Part shown: piece after piece, positions 53,042 through 62,123 of the stretch
Position numbering within the stretch: position 1 is the first letter of the stretch
Layout of the letters: every line of letters begins with the position of its first letter
Assembly: GCA_050292235.1 (NCBI GenBank)
Contig: JBNKLG010000004.1
Location: 26,382-90,381 of the forward strand
Length of the DNA stretch: 64,000 nucleotides
Source of the DNA: JBNKLG01 sp050292235
Lineage (GTDB): Bacteria > Pseudomonadota > Gammaproteobacteria > Chromatiales > Chromatiaceae
Direction: 5' to 3'
The notes under the pieces: generated by a model
Seen by the model: the letters and a program-made list of their open reading frames with translations, nothing else
Databases searched by the model: none
What the model was told of the DNA's origin: nothing
Position numbers and translations under genes: made by a program

Positions 53042-53155
53042 TCAGCCCTGACGTTGTTTGTGCCGGGGATCCTTGCAAATCACCCGCACGACGCCATTAC
53101 GCCGAACCACTTTACACTTACGGCAGATCTTTTTTACCGATGCTCTAACTTTCAT
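53042..53155 (-). CDS. rpmJ: 50S ribosomal protein L36
   Basis: A short 37-residue protein, read directly from the sequence: MKVRASVKKICRKCKVVRRN then GVVRVICKDPRHKQRQG. It keeps the zinc-binding residues (Cys 11, Cys 14, Cys 27, His 32), so it is the zinc-containing paralogue. It lies between secY and rpsM. Confidence 0.96.
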   Translation of the reverse strand: MKVRASVKKICRKCKVVRRNGVVRVICKDPRHKQRQG

Positions 53156-53205
53156 TAGCCCTACTCCGACTTAATCCATGAATATGCCATCAAAGGACAC
53201 ACCCA

Positions 53206-54537
53206 CTATTTACGACCAGACCCTTTGAGATTGGCCTTACGCATCAAACCTTCGTATTGATGCGACATCATGTGTGCCTGCACCTGGGCCATAAAGTCCA
53301 TGACAACCACCACAATAATCAACAGTGAAGTACCACCAAAATAGAAGGGCACCTTCAACGAAATATTAAGGAACTCAGGCAGCAAGCAAACCGCCGTAAT
53401 ATAGGCAGCACCCCAAAGGGTTAGCTTGCTCATCACGCCATCGATATATTTGGCAGTCTGCTCACCGGGACGAATACCGGGAATAAAGGCACCAGAGCGT
53501 TTCAAGTTATCAGCCGTCTCCTGAGAATTAAAGACCAACGCTGTATAGAAGAAACAGAAGAAGACAATCGCTAGCGCATACAACATGACATAGACAGGCT
53601 CTCCCGGCGAGAGCTTACTGACGATATCCTGCAGCCAACGCATATTCTCGCCACTACCAAACCATTGACCCAGCGTCGCAGGGAAGAGAATGATACTGCT
53701 GGCAAAAATTGGCGGAATCACACCAGCCATATTCAGCTTCAAAGGCAAATGGCTACTCTGTGCCGCATAAAGCTTGCGACCCTGTTGGCGCTTGGCGTAG
53801 TTGACCGTAATACGTCGCTGCCCTCTCTCCACAAACACAACAAAAGCAGTGACAGCAACAACCAGCGCAAAAATCAACAGCACAGCCAGAAAGGGAAGCT
53901 CTCCGTTCCGCACTAGCTCCAGGGTTCCACCGATAGCAGAGGGCAACCCGGCAACAATCCCTCCAAAAATAAGCAGAGAGATGCCATTACCAATACCACG
54001 TTCAGTAATCTGCTCACCCAGCCACATCAGGAACAGGGTCCCAGTCACCAAAGAGATCGTTGCCGTAAAAACAAAACCAACACCTTGCACAACAACAATA
54101 GCATCACCGCCAACCTGCTGATTTTGCAAGGCAATGGAGATGCCTATTGCCTGAAAAGTCGCCAGAATTACGGTCCCATAGCGTGTGTACTGGGTAATCT
54201 TACGCCGCCCAGCCTCTCCCTCTTTTTTGAGCTGCTCCAAAACAGGAATCACCGAGGACATCAGCTGAATGATGATAGAGGCGGAGATGTAGGGCATGAT
54301 CCCCAAAGCAAACAGAGAGGCACGTTTCAAGGCGCCACCGGAGAACATGTTAAACATGTCCAGGATGGTGCCGGACTGCTGCTTCAACAATTCGGCAAGA
54401 GCAACCGGATTCACACCGGGAACCGGTATGAAGGTGCCGATGCGGAATACGATCAGAGCGCCGAGCGCAAACAGCAGACGATGCTGCAATTCACGCAGGT
54501 TTTTCAAACCGCCAGCTGTTGAGCGCATGTCATTCAT
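53206..54537 (-). CDS. secY: Protein translocase subunit SecY
   Basis: 443 residues, ten membrane helices, the channel of the Sec system. RIGTFIPVPGVNPVALAELL, FALGIMPYISASIIIQLMSS and YINGVMSKL-like segments of the family are visible (here YIDGVMSKLTLWGAAYITAV). The gene lies between rplO and rpmJ, as in other proteobacteria. Confidence 0.99.
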   Translation of the reverse strand: MNDMRSTAGGLKNLRELQHRLLFALGALIVFRIGTFIPVPGVNPVALAELLKQQSGTILDMFNMFSGGALKRASLFALGIMPYISASIIIQLMSSVIPVLEQLKKEGEAGRRKITQYTRYGTVILATFQAIGISIALQNQQVGGDAIVVVQGVGFVFTATISLVTGTLFLMWLGEQITERGIGNGISLLIFGGIVAGLPSAIGGTLELVRNGELPFLAVLLIFALVVAVTAFVVFVERGQRRITVNYAKRQQGRKLYAAQSSHLPLKLNMAGVIPPIFASSIILFPATLGQWFGSGENMRWLQDIVSKLSPGEPVYVMLYALAIVFFCFFYTALVFNSQETADNLKRSGAFIPGIRPGEQTAKYIDGVMSKLTLWGAAYITAVCLLPEFLNISLKVPFYFGGTSLLIIVVVVMDFMAQVQAHMMSHQYEGLMRKANLKGSGRK

Positions 54538-54539
54538 GG

Positions 54540-54974
54540 TTAGTCTTCGACCTTTCCACCTGCCGCTTCAATCGCAACTTTGGCTCCTTTTGTCACACCA
54601 AGACCTTTGACAATCAAGCCCCGCCCAAGCTCACCAGAGAGAAAAATCTTGGCGCGCTTACAGGACTTAGCCACCAAACCAGCATCTTGCAGTGCCTTAA
54701 GATCGACCACATCGGCTTTAACGTGATTTAACTCACTAAGGCGAACCTCTTCACTCAGAAGACCCACACGAGAAATAAAACCAACCTTGGGCAGACGACG
54801 TTGCAAAGGCATTTGACCACCTTCAAAGCCCACCTTGTGAAAACCACCGGAGCGTGATTTTTGGCCCTTATGGCCACGACCACAGGTCTTACCGAGACCA
54901 CTGCCAATGCCGCGACCGACACGTTTTTTTTCCGAACGACTACCAGTCGCCGGTTTCAATGTATTCAATCGCAT
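54540..54974 (-). CDS. rplO: 50S ribosomal protein L15
   Basis: 144 residues from MRLNTLKPATGSRSEKKRVG, with RGIGSGLGKTCGRGHKGQKS and FEGGQMPLQRRLPKVGF. An ATG at 54989 lies inside rpmD; the ATG at 54974, one base after the rpmD stop, gives the standard N-terminus. Confidence 0.97.
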   Translation of the reverse strand: MRLNTLKPATGSRSEKKRVGRGIGSGLGKTCGRGHKGQKSRSGGFHKVGFEGGQMPLQRRLPKVGFISRVGLLSEEVRLSELNHVKADVVDLKALQDAGLVAKSCKRAKIFLSGELGRGLIVKGLGVTKGAKVAIEAAGGKVED

Positions 54975-54975
54975 C

Positions 54976-55164
54976 TCAGACCTCCTCAACCTTTACCATA
55001 TAGGAGACTTTATTGACCATACCGCGGGTAGAAGCGGTATCCTCAACCTCGACACTATGGTGCATGCGACGCAAACCCAAACCACGGACACAGGCTTGAT
55101 GGTTTTTCAAGCGGCCATGCATGCTTTTCACCAAAGTTACTCGCATCATTTTTTTATCGACCAT
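54976..55164 (-). CDS. rpmD: 50S ribosomal protein L30
   Basis: 62 residues, MMRVTLVKSMHGRLKNHQAC, VRGLGLRRMHHSVEVEDTAS then TRGMVNKVSYMVKVEEV, the full single-domain protein. An internal ATG would shorten it by five residues. Between rpsE and rplO. Confidence 0.97.
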   Translation of the reverse strand: MVDKKMMRVTLVKSMHGRLKNHQACVRGLGLRRMHHSVEVEDTASTRGMVNKVSYMVKVEEV

Positions 55165-55169
55165 GACTC

Positions 55170-55676
55170 TTACCCCAGGATCTCTTCAACGGTCTTGCCA
55201 CGCTTGGCTGCCACAGCATCCGCATCCGTCATGCCATAAAGCCCTTCCAAGGTGGCGCGCACCACATTGATGGCATTGTTGGTACCAATACATTTGGCCA
55301 GCACATCATGCACACCAACCACTTCAAACACAGCACGCATAGCGCCACCAGCAATGATTCCTGTACCTTCAGAGGCCGGCTGCATATAGACCTTAGCAGC
55401 ACCGTGGCGACCGACCACCGGGTACTGCAGGGTAGAGCCTTTGAGCTTCACATCGTGCAAGTTTGCCCGAGCTGACTCCATCGCTTTTTGAATGGCAACA
55501 GGTACTTCACGAGCCTTTCCGGAGCCAAATCCGACCCGACCATTACCATCACCCACTACCGTAAGCGCAGCAAAGGTAAACTGACGACCACCCTTGACGG
55601 TTTTTGATACCCGATTGACACCGATCAGTTTCTCGATCAGTTCGTCGCCTTCAGGCTTGGCATTGAAATTCGACAT
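55170..55676 (-). CDS. rpsE: 30S ribosomal protein S5
   Basis: 168 residues, with the S5 signature KTVKGGRQFTFAALTVVGDG and GFGSGKAREVPVAIQKAMES, then VVGVHDVLAKCIGTNNAINV. Normal length. Confidence 0.99.
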   Translation of the reverse strand: MSNFNAKPEGDELIEKLIGVNRVSKTVKGGRQFTFAALTVVGDGNGRVGFGSGKAREVPVAIQKAMESARANLHDVKLKGSTLQYPVVGRHGAAKVYMQPASEGTGIIAGGAMRAVFEVVGVHDVLAKCIGTNNAINVVRATLEGLYGMTDADAVAAKRGKTVEEILG

Positions 55677-55687
55677 CAGAACTACTC

Positions 55688-56044
55688 CTAAAACTGAAGG
55701 CCATTTTCACGGGCAGCATCGGCCAGGGCCTTGACTCGACCATGAAACTTAAACCCGGAACGGTCAAAAGCGACTCGCTCGACACCGGCGGCTTTACCGC
55801 GCTCTGCGATAAGACGACCAACCAGCTTGGCGGCATCGACATTGCCTGAATAACCACTGATCTCAGCCTTAACCTGCTTATCCAGGGTTGAGGCAGAGGC
55901 CAATACGGTCTGGCAATCTGGCGAGATCAACTGCGCATAGATATGCTTCGGGGTACGATTGACCGAAAGACGCACAGCGCCCAGCTCACGAATTTTTGCG
56001 CGGCCACGCGTAGCGCGGCGGATTCGACTGCTTTTCTTATCCAT
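55688..56044 (-). CDS. rplR: 50S ribosomal protein L18
   Basis: 118 residues, with AVRLSVNRTPKHIYAQLISP, AAKLVGRLIAERGKAAGVER and FDRSGFKFHGRVKALADAAR. Binds 5S rRNA. Eleven bases after rplF. Confidence 0.99.
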   Translation of the reverse strand: MDKKSSRIRRATRGRAKIRELGAVRLSVNRTPKHIYAQLISPDCQTVLASASTLDKQVKAEISGYSGNVDAAKLVGRLIAERGKAAGVERVAFDRSGFKFHGRVKALADAARENGLQF

Positions 56045-56054
56045 CTGCTACCCC

Positions 56055-56591
56055 TTATTTCTTCTTGGCTTCTTTGCGGATGATGTGCTCATCGGCATAG
56101 CGCACGCCCTTGCCTTTATAAGGCTCCGGTGGACGATAGGCGCGAATCTCGGCGGCAACTTGACCTACCTGCTGTTTGTCATAACCAGAAACCACAATCT
56201 CGGTCTGAGAGGGGGTCTCAATGGTGATGCCTTCCGGTACGGCGTAATCAACTGGATGGGAAAAGCCCAGGTTAAGGTTCAGCACCTTACCCTTGGCCTG
56301 GGCACGATAACCCACACCAACCAGTTGCAACTTCTTACTCCAGCCTTCGCTGACGCCGGTTACCATGTTATTGAGCAGCGCACGAAAAGTGCCTGCCATG
56401 GCCCAAGCAGCCTTATCCGCATCGTTGGCCGGAGAAACATTCAGGATCTGATCCTCAATCCTCACCAGCACATTCTGGTGCAGCTTCAGCTGCATGCTGC
56501 CTTTGCCACCCTTGACGGTGACCTGCTCGCCTTCTGTCTTGACCTCAACACCCTTTGGCAGGGCGATAGGTGCCTTTGCAATACGCGACAT
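56055..56591 (-). CDS. rplF: 50S ribosomal protein L6
   Basis: 178 residues beginning MSRIAKAPIALPKGVEVKTE, with the C-terminal PEPYKGKGVRYADEHIIRKE motif. Confidence 0.99.
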   Translation of the reverse strand: MSRIAKAPIALPKGVEVKTEGEQVTVKGGKGSMQLKLHQNVLVRIEDQILNVSPANDADKAAWAMAGTFRALLNNMVTGVSEGWSKKLQLVGVGYRAQAKGKVLNLNLGFSHPVDYAVPEGITIETPSQTEIVVSGYDKQQVGQVAAEIRAYRPPEPYKGKGVRYADEHIIRKEAKKK

Positions 56592-56602
56592 GTCAGCCCT
56601 CC

Positions 56603-56998
56603 TTACGCCACAACGCCGATGACTTCACCGCCATGGCCTGCGGCCCTGGCTGCACGATCAGTCATGATGCCGGCAGAGGTTGAAATGATGGCGATACCCA
56701 GACCGTTACGCACAGTGGGCAGGCTCTTCTGTCCCTTATAGATTCGCAGGCCAGGGCGACTCACGCGCTGGATCAAATCAATGACAGGCTTGCCTTCAAA
56801 GTACTTTAACTCGACCTCGAGGTCGGTTTTGGTACCTGCTTGGGCAACAGAGAAATCTGTGATGAAGCCTTCGTTCTTCAGCAGGTCGGCGATGGCGACT
56901 TTCATCTTGGATGAAGGCATGCTCACCTTTACCTTGCCGGCCTCCTGGCCATTGCGGATACGGGTCATCATATCCGCGATAGGATCCGTCATACTCAT
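56603..56998 (-). CDS. rpsH: 30S ribosomal protein S8
   Basis: 131 residues from MSMTDPIADMMTRIRNGQEA; the C-terminal RNA-binding signature STSAGIMTDRAARAAGHGGE is complete. In E. coli S8 represses the spc operon. Here rpsH is separated from rpsN by an unusually long, hairpin-rich spacer. Confidence 0.98.
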   Translation of the reverse strand: MSMTDPIADMMTRIRNGQEAGKVKVSMPSSKMKVAIADLLKNEGFITDFSVAQAGTKTDLEVELKYFEGKPVIDLIQRVSRPGLRIYKGQKSLPTVRNGLGIAIISTSAGIMTDRAARAAGHGGEVIGVVA

Positions 56999-57051
56999 TA
57001 GTCATACTCCTAAGTAAGGTCAGTCCGATATCGTTACCGCGATACCCAATG

Positions 57052-57130
57052 GTTTTCTGGGTTCTATACGCCCAGAAAACGCTAGAGCCTGAAACCAGGT
57101 TTCAGGCCCTAAACAATCTTTCTCGAAAGA
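57052..57130 (-). promoter_or_regulatory. Hairpin cluster in the rpsN-rpsH spacer
   Basis: Three inverted repeats lie close together: GTTTTCTGGG (57052-57061) with CCCAGAAAAC (57071-57080); GCCTGAAA (57087-57094) with TTTCAGGC (57100-57107), loop CCAGG; and TCTTTC (57117-57122) with GAAAGA (57125-57130). None is followed by a clear T-run on the minus strand, so they look like mRNA structures (attenuation, stability or processing) rather than terminators. Confidence 0.6.
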
Positions 57131-57162
57131 GAATTAGCAATTATGCTGGAAAAAACCCAATC

Positions 57163-57468
57163 TTACCAGCTGGCTTTGACCAGACCGGGCACATCACCCC
57201 GCATAGCCGCTTCGCGCAGTTTGTTGCGAGAGAGGCCAAACTTTCGGTAATAACCATGGGGACGTCCACTGATCTGACACCGAAGCATCTGACGGCAGGG
57301 TGAGGCATCCCGAGGCAGCTTCTGCAGCTGCAATACTGCCGCATCAACCTCTTCCATACTACTGTTGGGATTGTTGATGGTGGCCTTCAGCGCTGCACGC
57401 TTCTGGGCATACTTTTTCATGGTTTTTACCCGCTTCACTTCACGGGCAATCATGCTTTTCTTTGCCAT
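57163..57468 (-). CDS. rpsN: 30S ribosomal protein S14
   Basis: 101 residues, the long zinc-free form, starting MAKKSMIAREVKRVKTMKKY and including CRQMLRCQISGRPHGYYRKF, then GLSRNKLREAAMRGDVPGLV. It lies between rplE and rpsH. Confidence 0.98.
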   Translation of the reverse strand: MAKKSMIAREVKRVKTMKKYAQKRAALKATINNPNSSMEEVDAAVLQLQKLPRDASPCRQMLRCQISGRPHGYYRKFGLSRNKLREAAMRGDVPGLVKASW

Positions 57469-57477
57469 AGTCCGAAC

Positions 57478-58017
57478 TCAGGTCCTAAAGGGAAAGTTGA
57501 AGGCTTCCAGCAGTGCGCGGCCTTCATCGTCAGTCTTTGCCGAGGTGCTGATGGTGATATCCATGCCACGCAAGGCGTCAATCTTGTCGTAATCGATTTC
57601 AGGAAAGACTATCTGCTCCTTGATACCCATGCTGAAATTGCCACGGCCATCAAACGACTTGGAGCTGATGCCACGGAAGTCACGAGTACGGGGAATGGCG
57701 ATATGAATCAGCCGCTCCAGAAATTCATACATGCGATCACGACGCAGGGTGACCTTGCACCCGATTGGCCAACCTTCACGGATTTTGAAACCAGCCACGG
57801 ACTTACGGGCGCGAGTCACCACCGGCTGCTGGCCTGCGATGGCACGCATGTCATTGACCGCATGCTCCATGATCTTCTTGTCGCCCACGGCTTCGCCCAC
57901 ACCCATGTTGAGGGTGATCTTCTCGATCCGAGGTACCTGCATCGACGACTGATAACCGAATTTCTCGATCAGTGCCGGCATGACCTTCTCTTTGTAATAT
58001 TGCTGCAACGTCACCAT
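57478..58017 (-). CDS. rplE: 50S ribosomal protein L5
   Basis: 179 residues. MGVGEAVGDKKIMEHAVNDM and KIREGWPIGCKVTLRRDRMY are the family motifs. Binds 5S rRNA. Confidence 0.99.
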   Translation of the reverse strand: MVTLQQYYKEKVMPALIEKFGYQSSMQVPRIEKITLNMGVGEAVGDKKIMEHAVNDMRAIAGQQPVVTRARKSVAGFKIREGWPIGCKVTLRRDRMYEFLERLIHIAIPRTRDFRGISSKSFDGRGNFSMGIKEQIVFPEIDYDKIDALRGMDITISTSAKTDDEGRALLEAFNFPFRT

Positions 58018-58027
58018 GATTTGTGCC

Positions 58028-58345
58028 CTATGCGTCCAGGACTTCGCCGTTGGACTTGAAAACTCTTACCTTGCGGCCATCTTCCAAAATCTTGAAGCCA
58101 ACCCGATCAGCCTTGTTGGTCTGAGGATTGAACAGCGCCACATTGGAACTATCGATTGGCATCTCTTTCTCGACGATACCGCCCTGCTGACCCACCATGG
58201 GGTTGGGCTTAACGTGGCGCTTCACCATATTGATGTTATCCACCACCACCTGACGATCATTCACAACCCGGGAAACGGTTCCCCGTTTACCCTTGTCTTT
58301 GCCAGCCAGCACGATCACATCATCGCCTTTACGAATCTTGTGCAT
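58028..58345 (-). CDS. rplX: 50S ribosomal protein L24
   Basis: 105 residues: KIRKGDDVIVLAGKDKGKRG (KOW motif) then VVVDNINMVKRHVKPNP. Confidence 0.98.
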   Translation of the reverse strand: MHKIRKGDDVIVLAGKDKGKRGTVSRVVNDRQVVVDNINMVKRHVKPNPMVGQQGGIVEKEMPIDSSNVALFNPQTNKADRVGFKILEDGRKVRVFKSNGEVLDA

Positions 58346-58355
58346 TGCCCTTACC

Positions 58356-58724
58356 TCACAACACTTCCGGCGCCAGGGAGATGATCTTCATGAAGCGTTC
58401 GCTTCTCAACTCTCTGGTGACGGGGCCAAAAATACGAGTACCGATGGGCTCCAGCTTGGTGTTGAGCAACACAGCGGCATTGCCATCAAAACGGATCAGT
58501 GAACCATCGGCACGACGTACACCCTTGGCGGTGCGAACCACCACGGCATTATAGACATCGCCCTTTTTCACCTTGCCCCGCGGAATGGCATCCTTGACGC
58601 TCACCTTGATGACGTCGCCGATGGCCGCGTAACGGCGGTGGGAACCACCCAGCACCTTGATACATTGAAGTCGCTTGGCGCCGCTGTTGTCGGCCACGTC
58701 AAGCATGCTTTGCATCTGAATCAT
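58356..58724 (-). CDS. rplN: 50S ribosomal protein L14
   Basis: 122 residues: MIQMQSMLDVADNSGAKRLQ, then IGDVIKVSVKDAIPRGKVKK and FGPVTRELRSERFMKIISLA. Closely spaced after rpsQ, so the S10 and spc groups are continuous here. Confidence 0.99.
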   Translation of the reverse strand: MIQMQSMLDVADNSGAKRLQCIKVLGGSHRRYAAIGDVIKVSVKDAIPRGKVKKGDVYNAVVVRTAKGVRRADGSLIRFDGNAAVLLNTKLEPIGTRIFGPVTRELRSERFMKIISLAPEVL

Positions 58725-58758
58725 CTTCGTTTCCCAGTTGGTTGGGGTCGCCTAAAGC

Positions 58759-59019
58759 TTAGGCAGGACGCTCAACAATCTTTACCAAACGCCAGCACTT
58801 GCTCTTGGACAAGGGACGGCACTGCTCGACCATGACGGTATCGCCAGCTCGACAAGTATTCTCTTCATCATGCGCGTGCAACTTGGTCGAACGACGCACA
58901 AACTTGCCATACAAGGGGTGCTTCACCCGGCGCTCCACCAGCACAGTGATGGTCTTCTGCATCTTGTCACTGACAACCTTCCCGATCAGGGTGCGGTTGC
59001 TTTGATTTTCTTCACTCAT
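58759..59019 (-). CDS. rpsQ: 30S ribosomal protein S17
   Basis: 86 residues: LIGKVVSDKMQKTITVLVER, then VKHPLYGKFVRRSTKLHAHD. Its ATG overlaps the rpmC stop by four bases. Confidence 0.98.
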   Translation of the reverse strand: MSEENQSNRTLIGKVVSDKMQKTITVLVERRVKHPLYGKFVRRSTKLHAHDEENTCRAGDTVMVEQCRPLSKSKCWRLVKIVERPA

Positions 59020-59216
59020 GCTGCTTCACCTGACTTCAACTCACCCATAATCGTCTTCACACGGGCAATCTCTTTTCGAACTCGACCCATCTCTGAGGGC
59101 CGGGTCAACTGTCCAGTTCCCTGCTGCATCCGAAGATTGAACTGCTCTTTCAGCAATTCCAGCAGTAACTCTTGCAGTTGTTTGCGGTCTTTACCGCGTA
59201 ATTCACTCGCTTTCAT
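59016..59216 (-). CDS. rpmC: 50S ribosomal protein L29
   Basis: 66 residues: MKASELRGKDRKQLQELLLE then LLKEQFNLRMQQGTGQLTRP. Overlaps rpsQ. Confidence 0.98.
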   Translation of the reverse strand: MKASELRGKDRKQLQELLLELLKEQFNLRMQQGTGQLTRPSEMGRVRKEIARVKTIMGELKSGEAA

Positions 59217-59218
59217 GA

Positions 59219-59632
59219 TTACAGCACCTGCCGTGTCACAAAGGTTGTTCTTACTGGCAGCTTGGCCGCTGCCAAGGCAAAGGCCTCACGAGCCAGGGTT
59301 TCATCAACGCCCTGAATCTCATACAGGACTTTGCCGGGCTGCACCAAAGCAACCCAGTATTCGACGCTGCCCTTCCCTTTACCCATACGCACTTCCAAGG
59401 GCTTCTTGGTGATGGGCTTGTCAGGAAAGACGCGAATCCAAAGCTTACCGCCACGCTTTACATGACGGGTAATGGTTCGACGAGCCGCCTCAATCTGGCG
59501 CGAGGTAATGCGACCACGATCAGAGGCTTTTAGCCCAAACTCACCAAAGCTGACCTTGTTGCCAGACTGCGCCAAACCGCGGTTGCGGCCCTTGTGCATC
59601 TTTCTGAATTTTGTTCGTTTCGGCTGTAACAT
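59219..59632 (-). CDS. rplP: 50S ribosomal protein L16
   Basis: 137 residues: MLQPKRTKFRKMHKGRNRGL, GGKLWIRVFPDKPITKKPLE, RMGKGKGSVEYWVALVQPGK. Complete. Confidence 0.99.
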   Translation of the reverse strand: MLQPKRTKFRKMHKGRNRGLAQSGNKVSFGEFGLKASDRGRITSRQIEAARRTITRHVKRGGKLWIRVFPDKPITKKPLEVRMGKGKGSVEYWVALVQPGKVLYEIQGVDETLAREAFALAAAKLPVRTTFVTRQVL

Positions 59633-59635
59633 GAC

Positions 59636-60325
59636 TTAAGACTTCCTCGAGGTTTTCGCCTTGGGTTTCGGCTCGACCACTTCTTTGGGTTCATCACCCG
59701 CGAAGACCTCACCATTGAACACCCAGACCTTGACGCCAATGACGCCATAGGTGGTGTGGGCCTCGGCAAATCCATAATCAATGTCAGCACGCAGGGTGTG
59801 CAGGGGAACGCGACCTTCGCGATACCATTCGCTACGGGCAATCTCAGCACCATTCAAGCGACCCGCAATGTTGACCTTGATGCCACCAGCACCCAAACGC
59901 ATGGCGTTTTGCACTGAGCGCTTCATGGCACGGCGGAACATAACACGGCGTTCCAACTGCTGGGCGATTCCTTCGGCCACCAACTGCGCATCCAACTCAG
60001 GCTTGCGAATCTCTTCGATGCTGATATGGACAGGAATCCCCATGCGCTTGGTAACTTCAGCGCGCAACTCATCGATGTCCTTACCCTTCTGACCAATGAC
60101 CAGACCCGGACGCGCCGTGTGAATGGTGATGTGGGCATTATTGGCTGGACGATCGATCTGAATGCGGCTCACCGATGCCTGGGACAGCTTTTTCTTCAAG
60201 AAATCGCGTGTTTCCAGATCTGCATTCAACAGAGTTGCGTACTGCTTGCTATCGGCATACCACTTAGAGGTCCACTCTTTGACGATGCCCAGGCGCAAAC
60301 CGATTGGATGTACTTTTTGACCCAT
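59636..60325 (-). CDS. rpsC: 30S ribosomal protein S3
   Basis: 229 residues: MGQKVHPIGLRLGIVKEWTS, the KH region RPGLVIGQKGKDIDELRAEV, and ARSEWYREGRVPLHTLRADI. Complete. Confidence 0.99.
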   Translation of the reverse strand: MGQKVHPIGLRLGIVKEWTSKWYADSKQYATLLNADLETRDFLKKKLSQASVSRIQIDRPANNAHITIHTARPGLVIGQKGKDIDELRAEVTKRMGIPVHISIEEIRKPELDAQLVAEGIAQQLERRVMFRRAMKRSVQNAMRLGAGGIKVNIAGRLNGAEIARSEWYREGRVPLHTLRADIDYGFAEAHTTYGVIGVKVWVFNGEVFAGDEPKEVVEPKPKAKTSRKS

Positions 60326-60337
60326 GTCTGTTCTCGC

Positions 60338-60670
60338 TTACTTGTCAGCAACTGTCAGGGTAATGTGACAGCTCCGCTTCATGATCCGATTGCCGCGGCC
60401 TTTGGCACGGGCACGCATGCGCTTCATGGTCGGGCCTTCATCGACACAGATGGCGCTGACGCGCAGCTCATCGATATCGGCACCCTCATTATGCTCAGCA
60501 TTGGCGATGGCTGAATCCAGCACCTTTTTAATCACCGAGGCCGCTTTTTTGTTGCTGAAGCTGAGCAGATTCAACGCCTGCTCCACCGGCATTCCGCGGA
60601 CCTGATCAGCGACCAGACGACCCTTTTGGGCCGACATCCTGGCATATCGCAATTTGGCAACTGCTTGCAT
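60338..60670 (-). CDS. rplV: 50S ribosomal protein L22
   Basis: 110 residues from MQAVAKLRYARMSAQKGRLV; an upstream start would extend into rpsS. AKGRGNRIMKRSCHITLTVA is the family C-terminus. Confidence 0.98.
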   Translation of the reverse strand: MQAVAKLRYARMSAQKGRLVADQVRGMPVEQALNLLSFSNKKAASVIKKVLDSAIANAEHNEGADIDELRVSAICVDEGPTMKRMRARAKGRGNRIMKRSCHITLTVADK

Positions 60671-60683
60671 GATTCTTTCCTGA

Positions 60684-60956
60684 TTACTTAGATTTCTTAT
60701 CCGCCACATGACCGCGATAGGTGCGAGTCAAGGCAAATTCACCCAACTTGTGGCCAACCATGTTTTCTGAAACCAGTACTGGCACATGTTGCTTACCGTT
60801 GTGCACAGCAATGGTCAAGCCCACCATTTCCGGCAGGATCACAGAGCGACGTGACCAAGTCTTGATGGGGCGCTTGTCATTAGTGCTGCGAGCAGTCTCT
60901 ACCTTTTGCCACAAATGGTGGTCGATAAAAGGGCCTTTCTTTACGGAACGTGGCAC
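60684..60956 (-). CDS. rpsS: 30S ribosomal protein S19
   Basis: 90 residues: MPRSVKKGPFIDHHLWQKVE then RRSVILPEMVGLTIAVHNGK and MVGHKLGEFALTRTYRGHVA. Complete. Confidence 0.99.
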   Translation of the reverse strand: MPRSVKKGPFIDHHLWQKVETARSTNDKRPIKTWSRRSVILPEMVGLTIAVHNGKQHVPVLVSENMVGHKLGEFALTRTYRGHVADKKSK

Positions 60957-60974
60957 GCTGATATCCTCGTCTGA

Positions 60975-61802
60975 TTACTTCTTATTACGGCGACGTACGA
61001 TGTACTGATCAGTACGCTTATTAGTACGCGTCTTATGTCCCTTGGTCGGCACACCCCAGGGCGTTACCGGATGACGACCACCAGAGGTACGGCCTTCACC
61101 ACCGCCATGAGGGTGATCCACCGGGTTCATGGCCACACCGCGAACGGTAGGACGCACACCACGCCAGCGCTTGGCACCAGCCTTACCCAAAGAACGTAGG
61201 CTATGCTCGGAGTTGCTCACTTCACCAATCACTGCGCGGCAGGTACCGAGAATCTTACGCATCTCACCAGAGCGCAGACGCAAAGTGGCATAGCCAGCAT
61301 CCTTAGCGACCAATTGGATGGCAGCACCAGCACTACGGCCGATCTGAGCACCCTTACCAGGCTTCATTTCAACACAATGAACCACAGTACCCAGAGGGAT
61401 GTTGCGCAATGGCAGGCAGTTCCCTGCACTGATGGGCGCATCAGCTCCTGACTGCAAAACAGTACCGGCCTTTACCCCTTTGGGTGCGATGATGTAGTTA
61501 TAGACATCATCCTCATATTTGATCAGGGCGATATGGGCAGAACGATTGGGATCATACTCGATCCGTTCCACCGTTGCCTTCATTCCATCCTTGTTGCGCT
61601 TGAAATCGATGATGCGATAACGCTGCTTATGACCACCACCCTGATGACGGTTGGTGATACGTCCACGGTTATTGCGACCACCGGTCTTGGTTTTCTTCTC
61701 GACCAAAGGGGCAAAAGGGCCACCCTTATGCAGGTCGGAATGCTTCACCCCGACAACAAAACGTCGGCCGGGAGAGGTCGGATTTGCTTTTTGCAATGCC
61801 AT
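60975..61802 (-). CDS. rplB: 50S ribosomal protein L2
   Basis: 275 residues: RFVVGVKHSDLHKGGPFAPL, GNCLPLRNIPLGTVVHCVEM and the peptidyl-transferase-proximal MNPVDHPHGGGEGRTSGGRH. Complete. Confidence 0.99.
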   Translation of the reverse strand: MALQKANPTSPGRRFVVGVKHSDLHKGGPFAPLVEKKTKTGGRNNRGRITNRHQGGGHKQRYRIIDFKRNKDGMKATVERIEYDPNRSAHIALIKYEDDVYNYIIAPKGVKAGTVLQSGADAPISAGNCLPLRNIPLGTVVHCVEMKPGKGAQIGRSAGAAIQLVAKDAGYATLRLRSGEMRKILGTCRAVIGEVSNSEHSLRSLGKAGAKRWRGVRPTVRGVAMNPVDHPHGGGEGRTSGGRHPVTPWGVPTKGHKTRTNKRTDQYIVRRRNKK

Positions 61803-61826
61803 GAGTCTATTCCTCTACGCGCGCAC

Positions 61827-62123
61827 TCAGGCGCCGCCTCCAAAATCGATATCCTGGCCGGGCATCAATTTGACATAGGCCTTTTTCCAGCCGGGGCGAC
61901 GACCGATGATAGCACCACGTCGCTTCTGCTTGCCCTTAACGCTGACCACACGCACGGAATCCACTTCCACCTGAAAGAGTTCCTTCACAGCAGCACTGAT
62001 TTCAGGTTTGGTCGCATCTGTCGCCACCTTAAAGGCAAACTGACGGCCAGCATCAGCCATCAAAGTACTCTTTTCAGACACCACAGGCGCCAAAAGCACT
62101 TTCATGAGTCTTTCTTTGTTCAT
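61827..62123 (-). CDS. rplW: 50S ribosomal protein L23
   Basis: 98 residues: MNKERLMKVLLAPVVSEKST then AVKELFQVEVDSVRVVSVKG, at the exit-tunnel site of the ribosome. Overlaps rplD by four bases. Confidence 0.98.
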   Translation of the reverse strand: MNKERLMKVLLAPVVSEKSTLMADAGRQFAFKVATDATKPEISAAVKELFQVEVDSVRVVSVKGKQKRRGAIIGRRPGWKKAYVKLMPGQDIDFGGGA

